Assembly: GCF_016921115.1 (NCBI RefSeq)
Contig: NZ_JAFFZS010000025.1
Location: forward strand, 51,669 to 115,668
DNA: 64,000 bases
Reading direction: 5' to 3'
Origin: Streptomyces actuosus
GTDB taxonomy: Bacteria > Actinomycetota > Actinomycetes > Streptomycetales > Streptomycetaceae
Part shown: in pieces, positions 44,486 to 55,600 of the stretch
Numbering within the stretch: the first letter of the stretch is position 1
Layout of the letters: the number at the start of each line of letters is the position of its first letter
Position numbers and translations under genes: made by a program
Notes under the pieces: model-generated
What the model was told of the DNA's origin: nothing
Database searches by the model: none
Seen by the model: only the letters and a program-made list of their open reading frames with translations

Positions 44486-45336
44486 AGCGCTCCTCGAAGT
44501 TGCTTCAGCAGGCTCCTGGAAGCCTCGGAGGTGAGAGCCTGTGAACGCAGTCTCGCATACCGTTGGAGCATGATGCTGACCTCCTTCGGGTCCGAGATCA
44601 GCATGCCGCCACGTTGGCCTTCCGCATAGCTGAACCACTTGTTGTCCGGAGACTCCAGGAGCATCAACGGCCCGTCGAACCCAGCGTGATCCGGCTGGTG
44701 TCGAGGCATGATCTGCAGCTCGACGTTGTACTGCAACGACCGCTCCAAGAGGCTGTCGAGTAGCTCCCGCGTCACGTCCGGGCCACCCGTGCCGCGCTCG
44801 ACTAGTGCCTGCTCAATGACGAAGCTGAACGTGATCGGTGGCCTGCGCTCGAACAGTTGCTGGCGTTCCAACCGGGCCACCACCTGCTTGGCCACCTGCT
44901 CCTCATCCTTCACGGGCGGCACGCTCTCGGTCACGGCCCGCGCGTACCGTTCGGTCTGGAGCAGGCCGGGAATCACCCGGCACTCGTAGGTCCACAAGGT
45001 GACCGCGTGCGTCTCCAGCCGCGCCCACTGCCGGAACCAGCTTGCCAGCCCCGCCTGCCGCGACAGATGCGGCGCGGCCTTCCGCAGAGCACCCGTGCCG
45101 CCCAGCACCGGCTCCGCCCGCTCCACGAAGTCGCGGTCCGGCATCCGGCGGCCCTGTTCGACCGAGGCGACCGTGTGCTTCGAGTAGCCGACCCGCACGC
45201 CGAACTCCTCGCGGCTCAGGCCCGTGTGTTCGCGTAACGCCTGGACGACCGCGCCGAAGGTGCGCAGACTGTCCGACGCCCCCGGTTCCGCGCCGCCCGC
45301 CGCCCCCGTACCGCCGTCCGTGCTCTCGTAGGCCAC
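44482..45336 (-). CDS. XRE-family regulator with DUF5753 domain (WhiJ-like)
   Basis: Regulator of 284 aa. The GTG at 45336 has GGGAGGT eight bases upstream. The HTH covers residues ~25-75 (LREHTGLSREEFGVRVGYSK, HTVASVEQGRRMP). The DUF5753 domain fills the C-terminal two thirds: WARLETHAVTLWTYECRVIPGLLQTERYARA, and MPRHQPDHAGFDGPLMLLE. Inverted repeats in the divergent promoter (45390-45452) are likely operators. The cassette is wedged between the methylase and the second defence operon in the opposite orientation. Confidence 0.93.
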   Translation of the reverse strand: MAYESTDGGTGAAGGAEPGASDSLRTFGAVVQALREHTGLSREEFGVRVGYSKHTVASVEQGRRMPDRDFVERAEPVLGGTGALRKAAPHLSRQAGLASWFRQWARLETHAVTLWTYECRVIPGLLQTERYARAVTESVPPVKDEEQVAKQVVARLERQQLFERRPPITFSFVIEQALVERGTGGPDVTRELLDSLLERSLQYNVELQIMPRHQPDHAGFDGPLMLLESPDNKWFSYAEGQRGGMLISDPKEVSIMLQRYARLRSQALTSEASRSLLKQLRGAL

Positions 45337-45389
45337 CGCCGGACACCTCCCGTGCCACCCGCCCGCCGTACCGCTTCGACTTCGCCCAT

Positions 45390-45452
45390 CGTCACGCACC
45401 GTGACGCGTACTGTCCACCGAACGTGCGCGTACGCTGACCCGGCGTACGCGC
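45390..45452. promoter_or_regulatory. two dyads in the XRE / ATPase divergent promoter
   Basis: CGTCAC-GCACC-GTGACG at 45390-45406, and the perfect 10-bp inverted repeat GCGCGTACGC-(n7)-GCGTACGCGC at 45426-45452. Both lie between the regulator start (45336) and the RsbW-like start (45497) and are candidate binding sites of the XRE protein. Confidence 0.65.
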
Positions 45453-45496
45453 TCCGGCCCTGGTGAACCCGCCCCACCCCGCGGCATTTTGGGCGT

Positions 45497-45949
45497 ATGA
45501 CCGCACCGTCCACCCCCGCCGCGAACACAGTGCCCGTCACCGTACGTGTGTTCACCCAGCGTTTCAGCTCCACCCCGCGCGGCGCCCGCCTCGCCCGGCG
45601 GCTCGCGCTGCACCAGCTCGACACCTGGGGCCTGCCGCACGGCAGCCCGGCTTCCGAGACCGCCGCCGTGCTCGTCGCCGAACTCGCGGCCAACGCCGTC
45701 ACGCACGGCCGGGTCCCCGGCCGGGACTTCGAGCTCGCCGTCAAGCTCCTCGGCCGGACCCTGCGAATCGAGGTCTCCGACGCCCGGGGCGAGTGCCGCC
45801 CTCCCGCCCCGGGTGTGCCCCGTCCCGCGCACCTCGCCGAGAGCGGCCGGGGCCTGTTCCTGGTCGAGGCACTCGCTGACCGGTGGGACGTGCTCGACCG
45901 CGTCCCCGTCGGCAAGACCGTCGTCGCCGAGTTGGACCTGACCCCCTGA
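45497..45949 (+). CDS. RsbW/SpoIIAB-like histidine kinase-type ATPase
   Basis: HATPase_c_2 protein of 150 aa. N box LVAELAANAVTHG (about 54-66), G1 IEVSDARGE (about 90-98) and G2 ESGRGLFLVEAL (about 118-129) make a complete Bergerat fold. Relatives are anti-sigma factors or Ser kinases of anti-anti-sigma proteins. Together with DUF397 and XRE-DUF5753 genes it forms the actinomycete regulatory triad seen in whiJ- and abaA-type loci. Confidence 0.9.
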   Translation: MTAPSTPAANTVPVTVRVFTQRFSSTPRGARLARRLALHQLDTWGLPHGSPASETAAVLVAELAANAVTHGRVPGRDFELAVKLLGRTLRIEVSDARGECRPPAPGVPRPAHLAESGRGLFLVEALADRWDVLDRVPVGKTVVAELDLTP

Positions 45950-46085
45950 CCGCGCCTGCGGCCGGGCGTTCCGGTGGCAGCGGGTGCGGTCACCGGGTCG
46001 TCGCGCTGACAGTCCCCGGTGCCGTCTATAGGCTGAGTCGGGCACGGCATCGGGCGGTGGCAGGCGACGGAGGGCGACGGGCGGC

Positions 46086-47384
46086 ATGGCGGAGGCCGAG
46101 GACGACGAGGGCGGCCGGGGCGCCGAAGGGAGCCGGCCGACCGCCTCCCGGAGCTACGCCGTGGCGGAGGACGTCGACCAGCCGGACTCGCTCCTCCTGC
46201 CGCTGGGATCACCGCTGGAAATCGGGTCCGACGGCCGGCCGACCGGTGTCGAGCTGGAGCTCCCCGCCGACGGCGAGGACGAGGAGCAGCACGGCGCGTA
46301 CCGGGACGCGGACGGCATCTCCGCCCCGTTCCGGCCCGAGAGCATCAGCATCCGCACCGAGACCACCACCGTGGACCTGCTGCTGTCCCGGCTGCGGGAG
46401 GGCATGCTCGACCTCGCGCCGGACTTCCAGCGCCGCTCCGGCATCTGGAGCGATCGTGCGCAGAGCCGGCTGATCGAGTCGCTGCTGCTGCGCATCCCGA
46501 TCTCCAACTTCCACATGGCGCAGGGCGACGAGGACAAGTGGGCCGTCGTGGACGGCGTCCAGCGGCTCACCGCCATCGCCCGGTTCATGGAGCCGAAGCT
46601 CACCGGTCTGGGGCCGTTGGCCCTCCGGGACATGGACTACCTCTGGCAGCTCGACGGCAGCACCTACCAGGACCTCACCGGACGGCTGAAGATCCGGCTG
46701 CGCGAGACCCAGCTCACCGTGCACATCATGCAGCAGGGCACCCCGGAGAAGGTCAAGTACAACGTCTTCTCCCGGATCAACACCGGTGGCATGCCCTTGA
46801 GTCCGCAGGAGCTGCGGCACGCACTGGTGAGCGGGACCGTACGGACCTTCCTCGCCGACCTGGCCGAAGACCCCGCGTTCGGTGAGGCAACCCGGTGGAG
46901 CGTGTCCGACGCGCGGATGGCCGACCGGGAGATGGTGCTGCGCTTCCTCGCCTTCCGGCTGACCAATCCGGTCGCGCACACCGAGAAGGACTTCGACAAG
47001 TTCCTCATCGACGCCATGTACCGGATCAACACGTTCACCGAGGAGCGGCGGGAGCAGCTGGCACGGGAGTTCCGGGTGGCCATGGGGTGCGCGCGGGACC
47101 TGTTCGGCGACCACGCCTTCCGTAAATGGCGTGGCGGGAAGCGCAGTTCCTCCGCCGTCAACAAGGCGCTGTTCGAGGCGGTCTCCGTCAATCTCGCACT
47201 TCTCGACGATCAAGAGCGGGGCAGACTGGTAGCGTCGCGGGCGAAGGTGCACGACCGCTTCTTCGAGCTCATGGACAACTGGGACTTCGACCGGTCGATC
47301 TCCGTGGGTACCGGGGACCCGGCGAGGATCCGCACCCGATTCCAGGAAGTGGCACGACTGTTCCGAGGGGTGGCCGAACAGTGA
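46086..47384 (+). CDS. DUF262-family protein (ParB/Srx-like nuclease fold)
   Basis: 432 aa. After an acidic ~95-residue N-tail the DUF262 core shows LAPDFQRRSGIWSDRAQSRL, LLLRIPISNFHM, the signature VVDGVQRLTAI and KYNVFSRINTGGMPLSPQEL. DUF262 occurs as the N-half of GmrSD type IV restriction enzymes, where it binds NTP and drives cleavage, and as stand-alone subunits in defence loci. The HNH-containing DUF1524 half is absent here; the C-terminus is helical. It overlaps the next ATPase gene by GTGA, so the two are a stoichiometric pair. Confidence 0.88.
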   Translation: MAEAEDDEGGRGAEGSRPTASRSYAVAEDVDQPDSLLLPLGSPLEIGSDGRPTGVELELPADGEDEEQHGAYRDADGISAPFRPESISIRTETTTVDLLLSRLREGMLDLAPDFQRRSGIWSDRAQSRLIESLLLRIPISNFHMAQGDEDKWAVVDGVQRLTAIARFMEPKLTGLGPLALRDMDYLWQLDGSTYQDLTGRLKIRLRETQLTVHIMQQGTPEKVKYNVFSRINTGGMPLSPQELRHALVSGTVRTFLADLAEDPAFGEATRWSVSDARMADREMVLRFLAFRLTNPVAHTEKDFDKFLIDAMYRINTFTEERREQLAREFRVAMGCARDLFGDHAFRKWRGGKRSSSAVNKALFEAVSVNLALLDDQERGRLVASRAKVHDRFFELMDNWDFDRSISVGTGDPARIRTRFQEVARLFRGVAEQ

Positions 47385-48571
47385 TCGACCGACTGACGCT
47401 GCACAATTTCAAGGCCTTCCAGCACGCGGAACTCCCGCTCGGGCCCCTCACCCTCCTCACCGGGCTCAACTCGTCCGGCAAGAGCAGCGTCCTCCAGTCC
47501 CTCGCACTGCTCCGCCAGTCCCACGAGTCCGGCTACCTGGCGGTCGCCCCGCTGCTGCCCGAAGCCCGCCGGGCCGGACTCCGCACGAGCGTCGGCAACC
47601 AGGGCTTCCTGCTCAACGGCGAACTCGTCGGCCTCGGCACCGGAGAGGACGTCCTGCACGAGGACTTCACGGAGGACGAACCCCGGATCGGCCTCGCCGT
47701 GGACGAGGGGCCCTACCACTACGGTTGGACCGCCGCGTACGAGCCCGAGCAGAACCTCCTGCCCCTGTTGGACGCCGACCTTCCCGGCACCTCCGAGGGC
47801 GAACGAGAGCGGCCGACCGGGCCGGAGGCCGAGACCCCGGCGTTCCTCACCGCCCCCTTCCAGTACCTGCACGCCGACCGGATCTCGCCCGCCGAGTTCT
47901 ACCCGCGTGACCACCAGGTCGCCATCGGCCGCGGCTTCCTCGGTGTGCGCGGCGAGCACACCGTCAACTTCCTGCGTTACCACGGCGAGGACACGGTTCC
48001 GGACGGCCCGCTGCGCCACCCGAAGGCCGTCTCCGACCGCCTGATCGACCAGACCGCCGCCTGGATGGGCGACCTGTGTCCCGGAGTCGACATCGAGACC
48101 GTCGCCATCAAGGGCACGGACGTCGTGAGCCTCTCGTACGGCTTCCAGGGGACGCTGGGTGCCACCCGGCGTCGCCGCCCCAGCAACGTCGGCTTCGGCC
48201 TCACCTACGTTCTGCCGATCGTGGTGGCCTGCCTGAGCGCCCGCCCCGGCTCTCTGATCCTCCTGGAGAACCCGGAGGCGCACCTGCACCCGCAGGGTCA
48301 GACCCAGATGGCCACGCTCGCCGCCTCGGCCGCGTCGCAGGGCGCCCAGGTGATCATGGAGACGCACAGCGATCACGTGATCAACGGGGTGCGGCTCGCC
48401 GTCAAGCAGAAGCGGCTCTCTCCCGGGCGGGCAGTGTTCCACTACTTCCGCGGTGACGGCACCGGCGTGGACTTCGTCAGTCCCCGGGTCGACGCGGACG
48501 GCATGCTCGACCAGTGGCCCTCGGGCTTCTTCGACGAGCTGGAGAACACGCTCGACCAGCTCATCGGCTGA
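47381..48571 (+). CDS. AAA/ABC-type ATPase (DUF3696/RecF-like)
   Basis: 396 aa. N-terminal ABC half LTLHNFKAFQHAELPLG with Walker A LTGLNSSGKSS (about 27-37). The C half has the signature-like SNVGFGLTYVLPIV, Walker B LILLENPEAHLHP and switch METHSDHVING. It belongs to the SMC/RecF-like defence ATPases such as those in Septu, Gabija-like and OLD neighbourhoods, but carries no TOPRIM domain. With DUF262 as partner it may act as a DNA-state sensor. Confidence 0.9.
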   Translation: MIDRLTLHNFKAFQHAELPLGPLTLLTGLNSSGKSSVLQSLALLRQSHESGYLAVAPLLPEARRAGLRTSVGNQGFLLNGELVGLGTGEDVLHEDFTEDEPRIGLAVDEGPYHYGWTAAYEPEQNLLPLLDADLPGTSEGERERPTGPEAETPAFLTAPFQYLHADRISPAEFYPRDHQVAIGRGFLGVRGEHTVNFLRYHGEDTVPDGPLRHPKAVSDRLIDQTAAWMGDLCPGVDIETVAIKGTDVVSLSYGFQGTLGATRRRRPSNVGFGLTYVLPIVVACLSARPGSLILLENPEAHLHPQGQTQMATLAASAASQGAQVIMETHSDHVINGVRLAVKQKRLSPGRAVFHYFRGDGTGVDFVSPRVDADGMLDQWPSGFFDELENTLDQLIG

Positions 48572-48624
48572 CACGCCCGGCTGGGGAGGCGGGGCAAGGC
48601 GCACACCGTCGCGGAGGGGGAGAC

Positions 48625-49569
48625 GTGCCGCAGCTGTTCCTGAACGAGAAGTCCTGCGAGACGCCGGCGGATCCGGATCGGGTCAACCACGCCATGACGG
48701 AGTTGGTGAAGGCCATCGTCGCGGTCCTGCGGGTGGACCGCCCCGGCACGGTACTGGTTACCCGGGAGCCTCTGAAGGCGTTACAGCTCGCCCAGGGCCA
48801 CCCCATCGCCAAGTGGATCGGCACTCCGGGCACCAAGGAGTTGTGGCAGCGCCTGCTGCTGATGCAGACCAAGTACCCGCACGACACCGCTTTCCCCACG
48901 GGCGAGACCTTCTCCGAGGTCGCCTACACCCACCACGGCGTGCCCGTGATCGGGTTGGGCGCCGCGCACCTGATGGGCGGCGTCGGCGTGTCCCTGCTGC
49001 TCGACCCCTGCTGGGACACGGACCAGGTCACCCTCGAACGGGAAGAACTACGCGACGACGAGGACGGAGCTTCGGTGTGCACCGAGGTCGAGGTCCCGCA
49101 CGCGGCCACCCGCGAGCACGTCGCGTCGCTCGCGCCGTGGATGCGGGCGGAGGCCGAAACCGCCCTGCGCTACGACCTGGACGGCATCCTGACCGGTACC
49201 GAACTGTGGGAGCGGTGCGCCGAACTCTTCCCCTGCCTGCTCTTCCTGCCCCGCGTGGAGGCACAACTGCGAGAACTCGAGCGGTACTGGGTCCACCCGG
49301 TCCGCAGGCGGCTGGCGGAGATGGACCGGGCGGTCCTGCTCTGGGACGCCGTGACCCACCCCGACGGCCCGCAGTGGGGTTCCGTCGTGACGCCCGAGCA
49401 CGCGAACCGCAAACGCGACTACTGCGAGTTCACCGACCTCGACGGCACGCTCCGGTACTTCGACACCCACCTGCGCTTCACGCCCCACGCGGGACGAGTC
49501 CACTTCCGGTTCGTGAAAGCCACCCGGAAGGTACATATTGCCCATATCGGCCGCAAGCTCGGCATCTGA
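48625..49569 (+). CDS. conserved-looking protein of unknown function in the defence operon
   Basis: 314 aa; the GTG at 48625 follows GGAGGGGG. I do not recognise a family. The first ~120 residues look alpha/beta (AIVAVLRVDRPGTVLVTREPL, HHGVPVIGLGAAHLMGG). The last ~50 residues (CEFTDLDGTLRYFDTHLRFT then GRVHFRFVKATRKVHIAHIG) resemble the antiparallel sheet ending of RelE/ParE-like folds, but this is a weak visual match. Position directly after the DUF262-ATPase pair suggests it is the third member, perhaps effector or adaptor. Confidence 0.7.
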   Translation: MPQLFLNEKSCETPADPDRVNHAMTELVKAIVAVLRVDRPGTVLVTREPLKALQLAQGHPIAKWIGTPGTKELWQRLLLMQTKYPHDTAFPTGETFSEVAYTHHGVPVIGLGAAHLMGGVGVSLLLDPCWDTDQVTLEREELRDDEDGASVCTEVEVPHAATREHVASLAPWMRAEAETALRYDLDGILTGTELWERCAELFPCLLFLPRVEAQLRELERYWVHPVRRRLAEMDRAVLLWDAVTHPDGPQWGSVVTPEHANRKRDYCEFTDLDGTLRYFDTHLRFTPHAGRVHFRFVKATRKVHIAHIGRKLGI

Positions 49570-49680
49570 GGCGTCGGGGCCACGGAGCGGCACCGACCGC
49601 CCGCTACCGTAGGGCCGCAACCGGGCCCCCTCGCCCCGCCCGCTCCCGCCAGCCCCACCAGCACCAAGGAGGACCCGCGC

Positions 49681-52600
49681 GTGCGCCCCACCCTCGCCGC
49701 CGACCAGGTACGGGCCAGTCTGAGCCAGTACCTCGCGACGACGTACGCGCTGGCCGACGAGTCCACCCGCCGCGCCCTGGAAGGCTTCCTCGGCGATCCC
49801 GATGACGGCATCTTCCGCGGACCCTACCTCCGCGTCCGCACGCCGTTCCGGACCGCCGAGGGCCAGGACTGGAAACGGCACCTGACCTGGCACCCCGACC
49901 TGACGCCGTACCGGCACCAGGAACGCGCCTGGGAGCGGCTGTCCACCCTGCACGGCCCGGCGCGGCCCACCCTGGTCACCACCGGAACCGGATCGGGCAA
50001 GACCGAGTCGTTCCTGGTCCCGATCCTCGACCACTGCCTCCGGGAGCGCGAGGCCGGCCGGGAGGGCGTCAAGGCGGTCCTGCTCTACCCCATGAACGCC
50101 CTCGCCACCGACCAGGCCCACCGGATCGGCAAGCGCCTCGACGACCGCAAGGACACCCGGCTGCGCGACGCGGGCGTGCGGGCCGCGCTCTACGTCGGTG
50201 ACAAGCCGTCCCAGGAGTTCAAGCAGGCCAACCCCGCGATCACCGTCGACCGGGACGAGATCCGCCGCACCCGGCCGGACATCCTGATCACCAACTACAA
50301 GATGCTCGACCTGCTCCTCCAGCGGCCCGAGGACCAGCGGCTGTGGCAGGACTCCCCGCTCGCGTACGTCGTGCTCGACGAGTTCCACACCTACGACGGA
50401 GCCCAGGGCACCGACGTCGCCATGCTGCTGCGCCGCCTCGGATCGGTCACCGGGCTCGCCGAACCCGGGCGGCCCCTGGGGCCGGTCTGCCCCGTCGCCA
50501 CCTCCGCCACCCTCGGCGAGAACGGCCCCGACGACAGCGGCTCGGGCAGAAGCCGGCGGGGCGAGGCCGCGCGGCCCGGCATGCTGGAGGTCGCCGAACA
50601 GGTCTTCGGCGTGCCGTTCCCGGCCGACGCGATCGTCGGCGAGGACCGGCGCTCGGTGAAGGACTTCACCGGGGAGAGCGACTTCACCCTGCCGTTCCCC
50701 TCGCCCCAGGAGGTCGACGCCCTCGGCGACCCCACCCGCGACCCGGGCGCCCTGGACGACCTCGTCGCCGCGTTCACCGGACTGAGCGGGCCCGCCCCCG
50801 AGGAGCTCGGGGCCGTCCTGCGACGGCACCGGCTCACCTCCGCCGTCCTGGAGATCCTCGACGGCACCCCCAGGACCCTCGCCGAGATCACCGAGGTGCT
50901 GCCCCGCTACGCCTACCACTGGGGCATGGCCGTACAGCAGCGGCCGGGCCTGGCCGCCCGCGCACTCGCCCGCTACCTCGCCCTCCTGTCGTACGCCCGC
51001 GACCCGCAGCACCCCGGACGGCCCCTGCTGGCCATCGAGATCCACCACTGGGTGCGCTCCGTCTCCCGCGTGCTGCGCGGCATCAGCGCCGCACGCGCCG
51101 AGTTCCGCTGGGACGACGAACGGGTGACCTCCGGCGGCGCACTGGCCCGTGCGGGCCGGGCCTCCGAGGCCAGGCCGTCCCCGTACGACGGAGAAGAACC
51201 CGCCGCACCGCGCGACGCCGCCGAACACGCCGCCGTCCCGGCCGACGACAGCGCACCGCCGCCCGCCCAGGTCTTCCTGCCCGCCGTGTTCTGCCGCGAA
51301 TGCGGACGCTCCGGCTGGGCCGCGTACTCGCCGGAGGTCGACCCCGCCTACCTCGACCTGAACGCCACGAAGATCCGCCGGGCCTCCGTAGGGCGCGACA
51401 AGCGCCGGGTGCGCAACATGATCGCCGCGACGCCGCGGGAGGTGCACGAGGCCGCCTTCGGCGCCGGTCCGGACCGCCGTCGTGGCGGACCCGCCGTCAT
51501 GGTCCTGGAAGGCGCCGGCGGACGGCTGCGCCCCCTGTCACCCGAAACCGACTTCCGCGCTCCCGCCGACGGCGAGGGAGCGCGCCGGCCCGTGCCGCTG
51601 CACAACGCCGCCTTCGTCCACGCCGACCTCGACGGCGACCGGGCGGCCGAGCGCGACCAGTGCCCGGCCTGCCGCACCTTCAACTCCATCCGCTACCTCG
51701 GCACCGGCCTCGCCGCGCTCGCCGCCGCCGCCGTCACCCAGCTCTTCACCGGCGGCGAACTGGACAAGAGCCTGGGGGAGGACAAGACCCTCCTCTTCAA
51801 CGACTCCGTGCAGGACGCCGCCCACCGCGCCGGATACGTCGCCAGCCGCTCCTACACCTTCTCCCTGCGCGCTCTGCTCGCCAGCCGCATCGCCGAGGAC
51901 GAACCGGTCGCCCTGAACGACCTCGCCGCCGACCTCATCGCGGACGTCGTCGACAGCAAGGCCGTGCAGGCCGCCGTCATCCCGCCGGACCTGCACCTCG
52001 TCCGCGGCGTGGACACACTGCTCTCCGGACGCAGCCGCGGTTCCCGTGCCACCTGGGAACTGATCGCGCAGCGCCTGGCGTTCGCCACCGTCATGGAGTT
52101 CGGCCTGCGCTCCCGGCAGGGCCGCACCCTGGAACTCACCCGCACCGTCGCCGCCGACGTCCCCCTGCCGGACCCCGACGCCGTGGCGGACCTCGTGCAC
52201 GAGCTCCTCCTCACCACCCCGGGCGACATCGCGCTGCCCGACGGATCGGTCCCCGGACCCGACCGGTACACCGGCTTCGTCCGCGGCCTGCTGGAGCGGA
52301 TGCGGATCCGGGGCGCCGTCCGGCACGCCTGGCTGGACCCCTGGCTGGACCAGGCCGGGGTGCGCCGGTGGGCCATCTGGGGCGGGCGCGAGACCGGGAT
52401 GCCGGCCTTCCCCCGCGGGGTCTCCGCCCCCGCCTTCCTGCTCGGCACCCCCAAACAGGGCAGCGAGGACTTCGACGTCCTCACCGGCCGGCTCGGCTGG
52501 TACCAGGACTGGGCCGTACGCGCCCTCGGACTGCGCCCCGAGGCGGCCGGCGTCTTCCTGACCCGGCTGCTGCCCGCGCTCGCCGAGACGGGCGTCGTCT

Positions 52601-55600
52601 CCGCGCGCACCGCGCTCGACGGCGCCACCCGCGTCTACGGACTCCAGCCCGGCCACATCCAGGTCCGCGCCCTCGCCGACGACACCCTGCCCGACGCCAC
52701 CGCGCACTGCCCCCGGTGCTTCTGGGAACAGACCATCCACCCCGACCTCGCCGACCGGTGGCACGGACAGCCCTGCCCCCGCTACCGGTGCGGCGGCACC
52801 CTCGGCACCGGCCGCGACCTCGACAGCGGACTGCGGCAGCGGGACTTCACGGACGACTTCTACCGCCGCATGTACCGCGAGGCCGGCGTCTTCACCGTCA
52901 ACACCGCCGAGCACACCGGCACCCTCAGCCGCGCCAAACGGGAGGTGGTGGAGAAGGCGTTCCGCGAGGGCACCCGCGTCCACTACGCCAATCCGCAGGT
53001 GCTGTCCTGCACCCCCACCCTCGAACTCGGCATCGACATCGGCGACCTGTCGGCCGTCGTCCTCGCCTCGCTGCCGAAGGGACCGGCCAACTACATCCAG
53101 CGCGTCGGCCGCGCCGGGCGCTCCACCGGCAACGCCTACCTGCTCACCATGGTCGACCGCGGCCCGCGCGACCGCTACTACCTCGAAGAACCCCGGCTCA
53201 TGATCGCCGGGGAGGTCCTGCCACCCGGCTGCTACCTGTCCGCCGCCGAGATCCTGCGCCGCCAGTACCTGGCCCACCTCCTCGACCTCGCGGGCGCCGG
53301 ACGGCTGGACGCGCCCGACGGGACGCCCCTGCGGCCCCTGCCCGGACGCGCCACCGAACTCTTCGGCACCTCGGCCTGGCAGGCCGAGTTCACCGAAGCC
53401 GCGCTCGCCGCCGGTGAACGGCTCGTCCAGGGCTTCCTGGGCCTGTTCCCTCCCTACGACGAGGACCGCGGCACCGGTGTCAGCCCACAGGCCCGCGCCG
53501 CCCTCGTCACCTACGCGACGGACCCCGGCGAGGACGGACTGGCCGCCGCCCTCGACACGGCGCTCCGACGCTGGGAGGACCGGCGCGCCGAACTCCAGCG
53601 CCGCACCGAGGCCATCGACCGGGCCCACGGACTGCTCGTCGCCGGCGACCCCGACCACGAGCGGCAGGGACGCGAACTGCGCGCCGAGCGCCGGGACGTG
53701 GCACGCGTCTCCCGGGAGATCAGCCGCACCACCGCCCACGGAGCCCTGGTCGACCTCGGCCTGCTCCCGAACTACAGCCTGATCGACTCCACCACCGAGC
53801 TGGAGGCCACACTCACCTGGACGGAGAAGGCCGCCGACGAGTCCCGCACGCACCACAGCAAGACCCTGCGCCACAGCCGTCCCGCCCGCCTCGCCCTCTC
53901 CGAGTTCGCCCCCGGCAACCACTACTACGTCCAGGGCTACAAGCACCGCGTCACCGGCCTCGACATCGGCAGCCCCGGCCGCCCGGCCTGGCTCTGGTGG
54001 CGCGTCTGCCCGGACTGCGGCCACGTTCGCACCCACCGCGCCGAACAGGACGCCTCCCCCTGCCCACGCTGCCGGTCCGCGGCCATCGGCGACATCGGCT
54101 GCCTGCACAAAGTCCTGGTACCGCGCCGCGTCACCTCCCGCGACGAACGCGACGACGTCCGCGTACGCGACGACAGCGACGAGCGCGAGAGACGGCACTA
54201 CACCGTCGTCCCGGCCGTGGACATCGACGCGCACGACGTCGAACAGGCGTGGAAGCACGAACACGCCACCTTCGGATGGGAGTTCACCCGCCAGGCGCGG
54301 ATCCGGCACCTCAACGTCGGAGCCACCCGGGTGGACGGCGGCACCGACTCGGCCTTCGCCGGCCAGGAGGTCCGGCTCAACCCGTTCTGGGTCTGCGACG
54401 CATGCGGCTTCGCCGACCCGGACGGCGGCCCCGCCGCCCACGACGCCACCGACACGTCGGCCCACGCCAGGTACCACCGACCCTGGTGCCCACGACGGCG
54501 CGGCGGAGCCGACGCCGCACGGCGCGGAGAACGGGTGCTGCTCGCCCACGAGCTGCGCACCGAGGCCCTGCGCCTCCTCATCCCCGCCGTCACCGCGCAC
54601 ACCAAGGAACGGCTCGCGTCCTTCAAGGCGCTGCTGCTGGCCGGAATCGCACGCAGTTACGGCGGCGACCCCGACCACCTCGCGGTCGTCACCGACTCCA
54701 TGCCCGAGGAAGGCGGCGAGAGCCCGCTGCGCCGCCACTTCCTCGTCCTGTACGACACGCTGCCCGGCGGCACCGGATACCTGCACCGCCTCGCCGGCCG
54801 CGACGGTCTGCGGGGCGTCCTGGACGACGCACGGCAGGTGATCGAGACCTGCGTGTGCGTGGGCCAGGGACGTCCCGCCTGCCACCGCTGCCTTCTCCGG
54901 CACGTCACCGACGGCGAGTACGAACTCGTCAGCCGCGAGCACGCCCTCGACATGCTCGGCGAGCTGTTCGGCCGCACGTCGGACCGCTGGAGCATCGACC
55001 CGGTGACCACCACCCGGGACATCACCCTCGTGCACCAGGTGGAGAGCGAACTGGAAGCCCTCTTCCGGCGCGGGCTGCTGGAATGGGCCGACCGGACGGA
55101 CGACGTCAGCGTCCGCACCGCGCTCACCGCCGACGGCACCCGGGACACGAACCTGCGCTTCACCGCATCCGACGGGACCGTCCGCGGTTGGCAGATGGAA
55201 ACCCAGACGCCGCTCGGCTTCACCCGGCCCGACGTGGTCTTCCGCAGCACCGACGACGACCGCAGGGTGGCCGTCTACCTCGACGGCTACCGCTACCACG
55301 CGAGCCCCGGCCACCTCACCGCCGAGGCCGACGCGGCGAAGCGCACCAGGCTGCGCGCCGAAGGCTGGCAGGTCTTCCAGCTCACCTGGGACGACGTACA
55401 GACCTGGACGGGACGCTCCGGGCCGCAGACCGACCCCGTGTGGAAGCCGTACCCGAACACCGCGCAGAAGACCGCCATGGACGTCCACCGGCGCATGCAC
55501 GCGGGGGACACCCGTGACCTGACGCGACTGGTGTGGGCCAACCCGGTCGAGATGCTGATCGGATACCTCACCGACCCGCACCCGGACGCCTGGCGGCGCC

